Translations under genes and position numbers: made by a program
Part shown: positions 8,019 to 19,512 of the stretch, in pieces
Layout of the letters: each line of letters opens with the position of its first letter
How positions within the stretch are numbered: position 1 is the stretch's first letter
Source: Holdemania sp. Marseille-P2844
GTDB lineage: Bacteria > Bacillota_I > Bacilli_A > Erysipelotrichales > Erysipelotrichaceae
DNA length: 64,000 nt
Assembly: GCF_900120005.1 (NCBI RefSeq)
Contig: NZ_LT635450.1
Coordinates: 184,996 to 248,995 of the forward strand
Direction: 5' to 3'
Notes under the pieces: model-generated
The model's database searches: none
What the model was told of the DNA's origin: nothing
Seen by the model: the letters and a program-made list of their open reading frames with translations, nothing else

Positions 8019-9761
8019 TTATTGTTGGTTTTTCCGCAGCATTCTTCCCGCGGCGGATTGGGTATGACGCTTGTGATCGATCGTCACAACGCCGTTGACC
8101 AGAACATAATCAATCCCTTCCGGATACTGGGACATGTTGGCATCACGGTCATAGCTGTGCAGGGCCTCCCGGTCGAAGACGACGATATCCGCGTAATTTC
8201 CAATCTGCAGCGAACCGCGTTTCTCGATGCCGAAGCGAACAGCCGGCTTCATCGTGACGTTATGAATCAATTCCTCCATTGCGATCTGGTTCTGATAGCG
8301 CGTCAGATAGCGGATGATAAAACTGTAATTCATCGGATTCGGCGTCATCTGAATATCCTCATTCAAGCCGAAATTCATTGATTTATCGCCGGTGAATCCG
8401 TCAGAGCATGGCATGGCCATGCGGTGAGTGCAGAGGATATCATTGGATTCGACCGCGCTGGGCATCGCCATATCCGCGCCCATGTCGCAATCCTCAGCAA
8501 ACAGATCCATGACCAGATCAAGCGGATCTTTTTTCAGCTCCGTCGCGTAAGCATACAGATTTTTCCCAAGATGCGCCGGATTTTGATGGCGTGAAATGGT
8601 CAGGATCGGATACATGCTCATCATCAGATTCTTTTCATCGAGCAGCGGATACAGTCCCGCGTCGATCACCGCATGCACCATCTTGCGGAAATCCGGTACC
8701 TTGAAGCTCTCGGCAAGATGCTGACGGCTGCCGCACATCAAGACAAAGGGCCGCAGGAAGGTCGCAAAATACGGCACTGTCATATCCATGCTGTAAGGCG
8801 AAGGAATCACGTCGTAGCTCAGGTCGCAGCCCTGTTTTTCCATTTCTTCAAAATACGCCAGCGTCTTGCGTGCCGCTTCGGCGTTGGATTGTTCATCGAC
8901 GCCCATTCCCAGCGTATGAACATGCGATACATTGGCCCGCACGCCCGCGGCCATCGCCTGTTTCAGCATATCCTGATAACCGCCCATCCGGTCCGGTTTG
9001 CCTTCCGCGTCATAATTCCGCGTATGCGAAGCAAATATCCCATCGTACTCCTTCACGATTTTCAACATCCGCACCGTTTCGTCAAAACTGGCAAACGGTC
9101 CCGGCACATATTGCGGATCGGTGCCTGTCGATAAGCCGAACGCGCCGTCTTCCAAACACTGCCGCGTCAGCTCTTCCATCTTCACGATTTCTTCTTCCGT
9201 GGCCGCCCGGCAGCAATCCATGCCCATGACCGTCCCGCGGATCGCGCTGTAGCCCGCCAATGAGGCGATATTGCCGTCTAACGGCTGTTGATCGCACTTG
9301 TCCAGATACTCTTTAAATGAATGCCAGTCCATATCAATTCCATACTGTTCCTTCAACGCTTTGACAGCTTTCTCTTTTGGCAAAAGCAACGATGTCATCG
9401 TAAAATAGGACGGATCGGCCTGAAACGCAACCTTCGGATCAATGATCGCGCTGCGGTACAATTCGTCGCCGACCGGACCGTAAGAATGACCACAGTTACC
9501 GCCGACCACCGTCGTCACGCCCTGCATCAGATAATTGGTCATCGACGGCTCGAACAAAACAGACAAATCTGAATGCGAATGCGGGTCGATGAATCCCGGA
9601 GTTACCACTTTCCCCCTGGCGTCGATCTCCTGCTTCGCGGATTCTCCGCTTAAATCGCCGATCGCGGCAATCTGATCGCCGACAATGCCCAGATCGGCCA
9701 CCTTTCCCGGCGCAGCGGTCCCATCCAGAATCAAGCCCTGACGAATGATCATGTCAAACAT
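8019..9761 (-). CDS. N-acyl-D-amino-acid deacylase (D-aminoacylase family amidohydrolase)
   Basis: A 580-residue cytoplasmic amidohydrolase that should remove acyl groups from N-acyl-D-amino acids in a zinc-dependent reaction. The metal-binding HxH is in DPHSHSD (H61, H63), the conserved cysteine is in GGNCGHS (C90), and SHVHTLG supplies a further metal histidine. The end has the typical ADIVVFD composite-domain strand. It is somewhat longer than well-studied D-aminoacylases (about 480-530). The start has GGGAGG nine bases upstream and a TATAAT -10 box about 25 bases before the start codon. Dihydroorotase- or hydantoinase-like substrates cannot be excluded. It appears monocistronic. Confidence 0.85.
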   Translation of the reverse strand: MFDMIIRQGLILDGTAAPGKVADLGIVGDQIAAIGDLSGESAKQEIDARGKVVTPGFIDPHSHSDLSVLFEPSMTNYLMQGVTTVVGGNCGHSYGPVGDELYRSAIIDPKVAFQADPSYFTMTSLLLPKEKAVKALKEQYGIDMDWHSFKEYLDKCDQQPLDGNIASLAGYSAIRGTVMGMDCCRAATEEEIVKMEELTRQCLEDGAFGLSTGTDPQYVPGPFASFDETVRMLKIVKEYDGIFASHTRNYDAEGKPDRMGGYQDMLKQAMAAGVRANVSHVHTLGMGVDEQSNAEAARKTLAYFEEMEKQGCDLSYDVIPSPYSMDMTVPYFATFLRPFVLMCGSRQHLAESFKVPDFRKMVHAVIDAGLYPLLDEKNLMMSMYPILTISRHQNPAHLGKNLYAYATELKKDPLDLVMDLFAEDCDMGADMAMPSAVESNDILCTHRMAMPCSDGFTGDKSMNFGLNEDIQMTPNPMNYSFIIRYLTRYQNQIAMEELIHNVTMKPAVRFGIEKRGSLQIGNYADIVVFDREALHSYDRDANMSQYPEGIDYVLVNGVVTIDHKRHTQSAAGRMLRKNQQ

Positions 9762-9785
9762 AAATAAATCCTCCCTTTTGCCTTC

Positions 9786-9791
9786 ATTATA
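9786..9791 (-). promoter_or_regulatory. Probable -10 box for the D-aminoacylase gene
   Basis: TATAAT on the minus strand, about 25 bases upstream of the start codon. The -35 region (TTCTTG at 17-base spacing) is weak. Confidence 0.45.
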
Positions 9792-9824
9792 GCCTCCATC
9801 CGGGGAAACAAGAATACCTTTCAG

Positions 9825-9861
9825 TCAAAAAAAGAGAACAGCCTGACCGCCATTCTCTTTG
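9825..9861 (-). terminator. Terminator ending the cassette-B transcript
   Basis: On the minus strand AAAGAGAA and TTCTCTTT form a perfect 8-bp stem (9831-9860), with seven T after it. It would end an mRNA of about 400 bases that starts in cassette B. Confidence 0.7.
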
Positions 9862-10063
9862 TTCCTACCTTATGTTTCTATAAACTCTAAGCTCTTTCCT
9901 TGGACATCGGACATGATCTTAAAGTGAAATCACGTTTACTTTCAGAATCTACAATTCTTTTTCATAGAAACAGCTTTGAATTTTTTTCATCTCTTTATTT
10001 TTCAAAATTCAGCTCATCACTTCTTTCTGAAATTCAAGTTATGAAATATTACTTTTCTCTGCC

Positions 10064-10332
10064 CATTGGTCTGTCCTCTCCAGACTCACTTTCTATTTTT
10101 GATTCTTTGTTTTCTGATATTTCAGATTCAGTTCCCTCTCCCTGTTCTGGTAACAAAGAAGGGAACGGCTTAATATTCGAGAAGTACCTTCTTCATGAGA
10201 ACCTCCTTTAGAGATCATGGGATCTTTCTGCTTGATCCTCATCTCTTTCTACACCTATATAATACAAGATATAAAAGCAGGAAACAGTCTGTTTTTTTAA
10301 TTTTTTTCGGAGTATAATTAAATTGTTGAGGG
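10064..10332 (-). repeat. Repeat cassette B (imperfect direct copy of 6921-7183)
   Basis: About 269 bp, same orientation and layout as cassette A: promoter-like AT-rich block, GAGATGAGGATCA leader, AGGAGG, an 8-codon ORF, and the tail GAGTCTGGAGAGG. Indels of a few bases relative to copy A occur in the tail and are not multiples of three. The two copies enclose the lipoprotein and deacylase genes. Confidence 0.75.
10170..10196 (-). CDS. Eight-residue ORF with a strong ribosome binding site, cassette B
   Basis: Encodes MKKVLLEY, with AAAGGAGG ending five bases before the ATG. Comparing the two cassettes over 23 codons of this frame (through the TAA to the next TGA), 9 bases differ and 6 of those are third-codon positions. 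That pattern favours selection on the frame both before and after the shared TAA. The continuation reads AVPFFVTRTGRGN. Function unknown. Confidence 0.45.
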   Translation of the reverse strand: MKKVLLEY

Positions 10333-10443
10333 TTGGCATTTTGAGCCGCCCTTTTTCTGTGTTTTCACCACATTTTCCGCATAACAGGCATGGACAAGCA
10401 AAGCCTGTTCGTAAAGTGCTGAGGGCAAAAAAGCATTCCCAAC

Positions 10444-10479
10444 AAAAAAGAGAACTGCCTGTTGTTTGCAGACAGTTCC
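10444..10479 (-). terminator. Terminator of the bgl operon
   Basis: On the minus strand GAACTGTCTG and CAGGCAGTTC form a stem with a single mismatch, followed by TCTTTTTTG. It lies 17 bases after the bglA stop codon. Confidence 0.85.
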
Positions 10480-10495
10480 CATTTCATTAAGCAGC

Positions 10496-13740
<3,245 letters not shown>

Positions 13741-13816
13741 CTTCTCCTCCTTGGCCACAGGAAGCGGCCCTGTTTCTTCACTTTCTGAATCTGGTGAATT
13801 GTCCGGCATCGGGGTA

Positions 13817-13895
13817 CAAAAAAGCCTGTCGCCGCTTCCTCCTTTTCGCTCCACGTTTAAAAACGGGATAGAAAGGGGAAAACGAACGGCAGGCT
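13817..13895 (-). terminator. Conditional terminator between bglG and bglF
   Basis: On the minus strand the arm GCCTGCCG (13887-13894) pairs with CGACAGGC (13824-13831) with one mismatch, and six T follow. Inner helices (TTCG...CGAA, CGTTT...AAACG) extend the stem. The 5' arm overlaps the RAT sequence, as expected for an antiterminator-controlled terminator. Confidence 0.75.
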
Positions 13896-13917
13896 TTGCC
13901 CTTGCGGTTACAATCCT
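13890..13917 (-). promoter_or_regulatory. Ribonucleic antiterminator (RAT) site upstream of bglF
   Basis: On the minus strand it reads AGGATTGTAACCGC followed by AAGGGCAAAGCCT, matching the LicT/BglG RAT consensus (GGATTGTTAC...GGCAAAACCT). It begins at the bglG stop codon and its end overlaps the terminator arm, so the two structures are mutually exclusive. Confidence 0.85.
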
Positions 13918-14767
13918 ACGCTTGGCTCTTTTCTCTTTCTGTCAGTCTCCGGATGTGAAGCATGAAGTAGAGCATTTCCTCATGGGTCAGCTCCACGCCC
14001 AGCTTCGCATCCAGATACGTTTTAATCCGGCTTGCGCAGGCATACGCATCCGGGTATTTTTCTTTTACCTTCTCAAACAGATAATCGTCCTCGCTGACGT
14101 TCAGCGAGCCGCGGATTCGCTGCAGGAAGAACCGGATATGCGTGATAAACCGGCTGTAATTGATCGAATTCTCATTCAAATCGATCTTGTAATGAAACTT
14201 GATAATATTCAGGATGTCTTGAATAATCTGCGTGGCTTCTACCGTTTCGCGGATCGCTTCGCCGCTTTGCTGGCCATTGACAAAATGCATGGCGATGAAA
14301 CTGGCCTCATCCTCCGTCAGCTGCAGTCCTTCGGAATACTCGATCAGCTCCAGCGCTTTCATCGAAGCGGCGAATTCGCGCGGATAGAATTTCTTGATTT
14401 CCCACAACAGCGCGTTTTTGAGCTGTTCATTTTGTTTTGCGCGCTTGATCACAAAATGAATGTGGTCGGTCAGGCCGATGTAAATTACGTCGTCAAATTG
14501 AACGTTCAACTCCTTCTGCGCCATTTCGACGATCTTTTTAGTCAGTTCCAGATGGTTGATCGGAATTTCCTTCATCAGCCTGACAAAATCCTCCTGCTGC
14601 TGATGCGCGGTAATTTTGAAAACCTTATCGATTTTGGATTCATCAGCCGGATCGCCCGGCTTCATGGCATAACCGATGCCGCGTCCCATCAGAATCACTT
14701 CCAGCAAGTTCTCGTCTTCGGCTAACAGAATATTGTTGTTGAACACTTTCTTTACTCGCAATTTCAT
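13916..14767 (-). CDS. bglG: BglG/LicT-family transcriptional antiterminator
   Basis: A 283-residue RNA-binding regulator of normal length. The N-terminal co-antiterminator domain (1-55, MKLRVKKVFNNNILL) binds RAT RNA. Two PTS regulation domains follow (about 65-170 and 175-280), with the phosphorylatable histidines in DHIHF and in AMHFVNG. Family members are inactivated by their own EII in the absence of substrate and activated by HPr, giving substrate induction and catabolite control. AAAGGAGGG precedes the ATG. Two RAT sites are visible, one before this gene and one after it, so it controls its own synthesis and that of bglF-bglA. Confidence 0.95.
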   Translation of the reverse strand: MKLRVKKVFNNNILLAEDENLLEVILMGRGIGYAMKPGDPADESKIDKVFKITAHQQQEDFVRLMKEIPINHLELTKKIVEMAQKELNVQFDDVIYIGLTDHIHFVIKRAKQNEQLKNALLWEIKKFYPREFAASMKALELIEYSEGLQLTEDEASFIAMHFVNGQQSGEAIRETVEATQIIQDILNIIKFHYKIDLNENSINYSRFITHIRFFLQRIRGSLNVSEDDYLFEKVKEKYPDAYACASRIKTYLDAKLGVELTHEEMLYFMLHIRRLTEREKSQA

Positions 14768-14784
14768 CCCTCCTTTCCAAAATA

Positions 14785-14869
14785 AAAGCCTAAACTACAC
14801 CCATAATATCAGATAAACTGATACAATGAAATCCAGTTTAGGCTTTGCCTTTTTCAAGTTACAACCCTA
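14785..14869 (-). promoter_or_regulatory. RAT site with terminator in the bglG leader
   Basis: On the minus strand the RAT reads AGGGTTGTAACTTG then AAAAAGGCAAAGCCT (14840-14868). The terminator stem AAGCCTAAACT / AGTTTAGGCTTTT (14785-14845) shares its 5' arm with the end of the RAT. The switch lets BglG regulate its own gene. Confidence 0.85.
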
Positions 14870-14881
14870 AATACATTTGTT

Positions 14882-14910
14882 ATTCTAGCCAAATCCTCGA
14901 ACTTTGTCAA
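14882..14910 (-). promoter_or_regulatory. Promoter of the bglGFA operon
   Basis: Minus strand TTGACA (14905-14910), a 17-base spacer and TAGAAT (14882-14887): a near-consensus sigma-A promoter immediately before the RAT leader. Confidence 0.85.
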
Positions 14911-14979
14911 CGCTTTCTTTTTTTAAGAATGCCATTTTTTTACATTTTCCAAGTTCCAGTTCAATTCCAAAATCAGGAT

Positions 14980-15711
14980 TTACCAGCCGAATTCCTTATA
15001 ATGCGGATAAACTTCGGTATTGTTGTATTCCGGGCCGCCTGGGAAATTCGCGCTCTTTAACAACAGCGGCGTTTTTCCGCTCTTCATCATTTCTTCCAAT
15101 GCAACCGCGGTCACTGACCAGAGAATGTAGGAGCTGGCGATGCCGCTGGCTGCCGCGAAGTTCGCTTCGATGCCGTCGATTTTCAGCATGGCTTCGGCTG
15201 CCGGAGCGCAGTTGTCGAGCGTCAGATCGACAAATTCATACAGTTTCTTGCCGGATGAATGCACGGCGTCCACGGTCTGCGCATAGCTCATCGAACTCAT
15301 GGCAATGACCTTGATTCCCATTTTCTTGGCTTCCCAAGCCAGGTCGACGACACCTTTAGTCCGTCCGGAAACCGAACCGACAAACAGAATATCGCCCGGC
15401 CGGATCGTCGATGCCTTTAAGATATATTCGCCTAAGCCTTCCATATCCGTATCCAAATCGCTGCGGTCGCGCTCGCGGGCATCCGACTGCACGTCTAATT
15501 TATAATGAAATGTCCGGTAAAATGCCGGTCCGCCGCCGCGGTTGAACAGGTCCATTTCGATGGAATGGCAGATGCCGCTGAGATAAATATTCCCTCCCGC
15601 ATCGATCGTTTCCGCAATCATTTTGCCTGCTGTGATGATGTTTTCCCGCTGTGTCGTTTTGATTTGTTCAAACAGTTGATCTACTCGTTTCTGATAATCG
15701 TCCAGTATCAT
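14980..15711 (-). CDS. SIS-domain sugar-phosphate isomerase-like protein
   Basis: A 243-residue cytoplasmic protein of the SIS (sugar isomerase) fold, similar to the UPF0309/GmhA-like group. The motifs are NIYLSGICHS in the first strand-loop and ILFVGSVSGRTKGVVD, the SIS phosphosugar-binding Ser/Thr loop. The start at 15711 is preferred over 15750 because AAAGGAG lies 8 bases before it and the frame then opens with a predicted helix (MILDDYQKRVDQLF). It lies just upstream of the bgl operon in the same orientation, but the bgl promoter is between them, so it is a separate transcript. A link to amino-sugar or glucoside metabolism is inference; the substrate is not identifiable. Confidence 0.8.
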   Translation of the reverse strand: MILDDYQKRVDQLFEQIKTTQRENIITAGKMIAETIDAGGNIYLSGICHSIEMDLFNRGGGPAFYRTFHYKLDVQSDARERDRSDLDTDMEGLGEYILKASTIRPGDILFVGSVSGRTKGVVDLAWEAKKMGIKVIAMSSMSYAQTVDAVHSSGKKLYEFVDLTLDNCAPAAEAMLKIDGIEANFAAASGIASSYILWSVTAVALEEMMKSGKTPLLLKSANFPGGPEYNNTEVYPHYKEFGW

Positions 15712-16272
15712 TTTTCGTTCTCCTTTGTTCAGTCTTATCATAGCAAACACCCCGGTAAATTACCACAGGATTTGGTTAAAAAATTCAATTAAAACAAATT
15801 GTATTCGGGTTATAATTGCAGTTTTGATTTAACTTAATTATATTTCATACTTGATTATAAAAGTAATCTTCGATTTTCTATACTTAGTAAAGCATGACCA
15901 GCAGCAACAGAACAGACTGACCGGCTGTCAAAAAATCATAAGAAAAATTGTTCGCTAAGACGATTGCCTTGTAAAACAAGCTGCGATATTCAGTTCGAAA
16001 CTGAATTTCGATAAGGAATAATAAAATCCTGATTTGCCTGCTGCTTAAATGACAATCCTCGACTTCGTAAATCGAATCAAAACAAACAGAATTGAAGCTT
16101 ATTTCCGAAAAGTATCTTCAGCGCTCTTTTTTTACTTTGTGAACATGTTTTTCATCATTTTCTTAGGGGGTTATTTTTACTTTTCCGCAATATTAATAGT
16201 GTAGGGTTTTGTTGGACCGCGGATGCCCGTCCGGATAGAATCGCTTTTGGCCTTTTCAATTCGATTCAAGCA
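15712..16272. other. Intergenic stretch without a recognisable gene
   Basis: AT-rich sequence between the divergent SIS-domain gene and the small peptide gene. It must hold the promoters of both, but I see no near-consensus pair. No ORF with a ribosome binding site and no RNA motif was recognised. Confidence 0.4.
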
Positions 16273-16312
16273 GACAGATTTTTGTCGTCTGTCATTAAAG
16301 GAGGGCAATTCT

Positions 16313-16495
16313 ATGGAACATTTCCTGGAACTTTTTGTCAATGTAGTTTTGAAAGTTGGTTTGCCCCTGATCGAATGTTCGATCAAGGTGATTGAATGCC
16401 ACTTAAAAATTATAGAAGCCAAAAAGAAAGGCGCTGTGTCAACTCCCAAGAAAACCCAGCGCTCATCTGTCCGCCGCCATTCTCGTAAGAGATAG
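16313..16495 (+). CDS. Small hydrophobic-basic protein, candidate type I toxin
   Basis: A 60-residue protein starting at the ATG preceded by AAAGGAGGG (10 bases upstream). Residues 4-35 are hydrophobic and amphipathic (FLELFVNVVLKVGLPLIECS and on), long enough to enter a membrane. Residues 37-60 are strongly basic (KKK, RR and RKR clusters). A hairpin, GACAGA...TCTGTC at 16273-16293, lies just before the ribosome binding site. A well-formed promoter on the opposite strand (16537-16564) points back into the 3' end of this gene, as in antisense-controlled type I toxin loci. No known toxin family is recognised; a membrane-active peptide of another kind is possible. Confidence 0.55.
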   Translation: MEHFLELFVNVVLKVGLPLIECSIKVIECHLKIIEAKKKGAVSTPKKTQRSSVRRHSRKR

Positions 16496-16536
16496 CGCAT
16501 GACGGGTGCCGCCTTTCAGCAACACCTTACACCTTT

Positions 16537-16564
16537 AGTATAGACATTCCGGATGGAATTTCAA
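16537..16564 (-). promoter_or_regulatory. Convergent promoter reading into the small peptide gene
   Basis: Minus strand TTGAAA (16559-16564), 16-base spacer, TATACT (16537-16542). A transcript would start near 16530 and run antisense to the last codons of the 60-residue gene. No minus-strand ORF with a ribosome binding site follows, so the product would be an RNA. Confidence 0.5.
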
Positions 16565-16732
16565 CCTTTTTCTTTCATTCCTGAGTTAATTTTACTCAAT
16601 TCGTCCTCGCTCGTTCTGGAACCTGATGCTTCTATTTTAAAAGAATCTTAAATCCTGAAATCCGCAAAAACATCTCTTCGCAATCAACCGGGCTTGCCGT
16701 TCACCAGCTGTATCCTTCGACCATCCCGGGCG

Positions 16733-17524
16733 TCACCGGCCCAGAATCGTCCGGTCGGACAAAACCGCGTGTTCGCTTTCATACAACGCCATGACGTCTT
16801 TGACGCTCAGCCGGCGGCGTTCTTCCCCGCTATAAATATGCAGGATCCGCCCCTCGTTCATAACGATTGTTTTATTGCCATACGCCAGCGCGTTTTCGAT
16901 ATTGTGCGTGATCATCAGCGTCGTGATCTGATCCCGTTCGATAATCCGCTGCGTCAGGTCCATGATCGCCCGGGCTGTGCGCGGATCCAGCGCCGCCGTG
17001 TGTTCGTCCAAAAGCAGCAGTTTCGGCGTGACGACCGTCGCCATCAACAGCGTCAGCGCCTGCCGCTGGCCGCCCGATAAATGGCCGGCCGGGGTTTTCA
17101 TCCGTTCCTCCAGCCCGAGATTCAGCGATTTCAACAAATCATAAAAGAACCGCTCGTCCTTCCGGCTGACGCCCAGCTGCAGCGACCGCCGCTTTCCCCG
17201 GCTGTACGCCAGTCCCAGGTTTTCTTCAATCGTCATTGACGGCGCTGTGCCTTTCAGGGGATCCTGAAACAGCCTGCCGATCGCATGGCTGCGGCGGTGT
17301 TCCTTCATCCGCGTCATGTCCTGCCCCTGCAGCGTGATCTGTCCCGAAGTTAAAGGCAGACTTCCGGCAATCGCGCTCAGCAGCGTGCTTTTCCCCGCGC
17401 CGTTGGAACCGATCACCGTGGCAAAGTCGCCCGCTTCCAGCGTCAGACTGACATGATCCAGCGCCGTTTTCTCATTGACCGTTCCACCGTTAAAGACGAC
17501 GGTCGCCTCCCGTACCTCAAGCAT
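16733..17524 (-). CDS. trpZ: Tryptophan ABC transporter, ATP-binding protein
   Basis: A 263-residue ABC ATPase. Walker A is GSNGAGKST (39-47), the signature is LSGGQRQAL, and Walker B runs into LLLDEHTAALD, with the switch histidine in MITHN. This sequence pattern (DEHTAALD, LSGGQRQALTLLMA) belongs to the ATPases that pair with BMP/PF04392-type binding proteins. It overlaps the permease gene by 8 bases. Tryptophan is inferred from the UGG specifier of the T-box upstream of the operon. The gene is the last of three. Confidence 0.88.
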   Translation of the reverse strand: MLEVREATVVFNGGTVNEKTALDHVSLTLEAGDFATVIGSNGAGKSTLLSAIAGSLPLTSGQITLQGQDMTRMKEHRRSHAIGRLFQDPLKGTAPSMTIEENLGLAYSRGKRRSLQLGVSRKDERFFYDLLKSLNLGLEERMKTPAGHLSGGQRQALTLLMATVVTPKLLLLDEHTAALDPRTARAIMDLTQRIIERDQITTLMITHNIENALAYGNKTIVMNEGRILHIYSGEERRRLSVKDVMALYESEHAVLSDRTILGR

Positions 17525-18395
17525 GACGTTTCCGCCTCCTTTTCAGCCGCCCCTGCATCTGCGGCACAGCCAGCGCCAGGACGACCAGCGCCGAAGAAAA
17601 CAATTTCAGATCGCTCGCCGCCAGTCCCAGCGACAGCGCGAAGGTCAGCACGAAGCGATAGACGATCGTACCTGCGCAGACAGAACTCAGATGATGCGCC
17701 AGTCCGCCTTTGCCAAATAAGGTTTCGCCGATGATGATCGACGCCAAACCCAGCACCAGCATCCCCAAGCCGCCGTTATTGTCTGCGAATTGCTGCTGCT
17801 GCGCCAACAGACCGCCGGATAAGGCGACGAAGCCGTTAGCCAGCGCCAGCCCCAGAATCTTCATCGAATCGGTGTTGATTGACGATGCCCGGACCATCTC
17901 CTCATTGTCGCCTGTCGCTCGTAACGACAAGCCCAGCTGTGTCTTTAAGAACAACGTCAGCAGTGCGGCCAACAAAACAACGATCAGAAACAAAAGCAGA
18001 GTAGGGGTCTGCACCGCTTTCCCTTGAAACAGGGAAAACAGCGTTTCCTTTTTATATAACGACAGGTTCGGCTTGCCGCCCATGATCCTCAGATTCACGG
18101 AATACAGCGCCGTCATCGTCAGAATACCCGCCAGAATCGGCTGGATTTTCAATCGGGTATGAAGCAGACCGGTGACGCTCCCCGCGCCCAAACCGCCCGC
18201 AAAGGCCGCCGCCAGTCCCAGAATCGGATGTCCTGCCAGCGTCAGCACCGCGCTGATCGCCATTCCGGTCACAAAGCTGCCGTCGACGGTTAAGTCCGGC
18301 GTGTTCAGAATCCTGAACGAAAGAAACAACCCCAGCCCCAGCACGGAATACACCAAGCCCAGCTGCAGGGTCGATAAAACGGTATCCAGCGACAT
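17517..18395 (-). CDS. trpY: Tryptophan ABC transporter, permease
   Basis: A 292-residue inner membrane permease of the branched-chain/ribose permease-like family (BPD_transp_2), with about eight or nine hydrophobic segments. The conserved cytoplasmic loop contains RATGDNEEMVRA (family pattern G.n...R..G). It lies between the binding-protein gene (gap 18 bases) and the ATPase gene (overlap 8 bases), forming one operon. The operon is called trpXYZ because of its Trp-type T-box; a related aromatic amino acid or precursor is possible. Confidence 0.87.
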   Translation of the reverse strand: MSLDTVLSTLQLGLVYSVLGLGLFLSFRILNTPDLTVDGSFVTGMAISAVLTLAGHPILGLAAAFAGGLGAGSVTGLLHTRLKIQPILAGILTMTALYSVNLRIMGGKPNLSLYKKETLFSLFQGKAVQTPTLLLFLIVVLLAALLTLFLKTQLGLSLRATGDNEEMVRASSINTDSMKILGLALANGFVALSGGLLAQQQQFADNNGGLGMLVLGLASIIIGETLFGKGGLAHHLSSVCAGTIVYRFVLTFALSLGLAASDLKLFSSALVVLALAVPQMQGRLKRRRKRHA

Positions 18396-18413
18396 TATCA
18401 GCGCCTCCTTTCT

Positions 18414-19403
18414 TTATTGCGGATCTTGAATCATAACCAGCTGCTCATCTTGCGCCAGACTTTCCGGCAGCGTCAGATGCAGCGCTTCCAACGCGTCGGT
18501 ATTGACGTAGACACTCAGATTTTCATTAAAGACCTTGACCGGAATCGCACTGACGTCGGTCCCCTGGAGCACCTGATCGACCATCCGGGCGGTTTCCTTG
18601 CCCAGATCAACATAATTGATGCCGATCGTCGCCGTGCCGCCGTCCATGACCATTGAATCCGCCCCGACGTAGACCGGAATCCCGGCAGACCGCGTGATCT
18701 GCGTAACGGTGCTCATTGCGGTTGCGACAGTATTGTCGTTGGGCGAGAACAGCGCGTCGCATTTTTCACTTAGAACCTGCGCCGCCTGGGCGACTTCCGA
18801 GGTATTGGCCACCGGCGCCTCGATTACCGTTAAGCCCAGCGCTTTGGCCGCTTCTCTGGCCTTGGCGATGTTGGTTTGGGAATTCACTTCCCCAACGTTG
18901 TAAATCATCCCCAGTGTTTTCAGTTCCGGCTGCAGCTGCAGCGCCAGATCCAGAATCTGCGCGACCGCGATTTCGTCGCTGGTGCCGGTGATGTTCTGAT
19001 CCGGATGTTCCAGACTGGACGTCAGCCCGGACGCGATCGGATCCGTGACGGCCGAGAAGATAACCGGCGTCGTTTCCGCCAGCTGCGCCGCGGACTGGGC
19101 GGTCGGCGTCGCAATCGCCACCACGACGTCCAGCTTCTCCGACTGGAACGAGGAAACGATGGAGCCAATGTTGCTTTGCTCCCCCTGCGCGTTTTTGAAG
19201 AGGATCGTACAGTTTACTCCATCCTGATAACCAAGCTCGGCCAGCTCTTCTTCAAAGCTGTCGTAAATCATGTTTAACGAAGTATGCTCCATCAGCTGAA
19301 TCACGCCGATCCGCGGACCATCCGCCGCTTTTCCAGAACAACCGGAGAGCACGAAGCTCAGCCCCAGCACTATGATACTCAATAATCTTTTAAACTTTTT
19401 CAT
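18414..19403 (-). CDS. trpX: Tryptophan ABC transporter, substrate-binding lipoprotein
   Basis: A 329-residue lipoprotein of the ABC substrate-binding family PF04392. The signal ends in the lipobox LSGC. The mature part begins with IGVIQLMEH and contains AIATPTAQSAA and FSAVTDPIASGL, hallmarks of this family. The start is set at 19403: ATGAGGAGA precedes it and MKKFKRLL is a proper signal-peptide start, while the frame extension to 19532 lies in the leader RNA. Transcription begins near 19900 and passes through a Trp T-box, so the gene should be expressed when uncharged tRNA-Trp accumulates. Confidence 0.9.
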   Translation of the reverse strand: MKKFKRLLSIIVLGLSFVLSGCSGKAADGPRIGVIQLMEHTSLNMIYDSFEEELAELGYQDGVNCTILFKNAQGEQSNIGSIVSSFQSEKLDVVVAIATPTAQSAAQLAETTPVIFSAVTDPIASGLTSSLEHPDQNITGTSDEIAVAQILDLALQLQPELKTLGMIYNVGEVNSQTNIAKAREAAKALGLTVIEAPVANTSEVAQAAQVLSEKCDALFSPNDNTVATAMSTVTQITRSAGIPVYVGADSMVMDGGTATIGINYVDLGKETARMVDQVLQGTDVSAIPVKVFNENLSVYVNTDALEALHLTLPESLAQDEQLVMIQDPQ

Positions 19404-19512
19404 TTTTCTTTTCTCCTCATAATTTTCACCCTGACTTGTTGAAAATCGGCTGTCCCCATCGTTCTTTCCCACGCCGCGGACTTCCGATTTTTCTGTTCTT
19501 GAGCGCAGCGGC

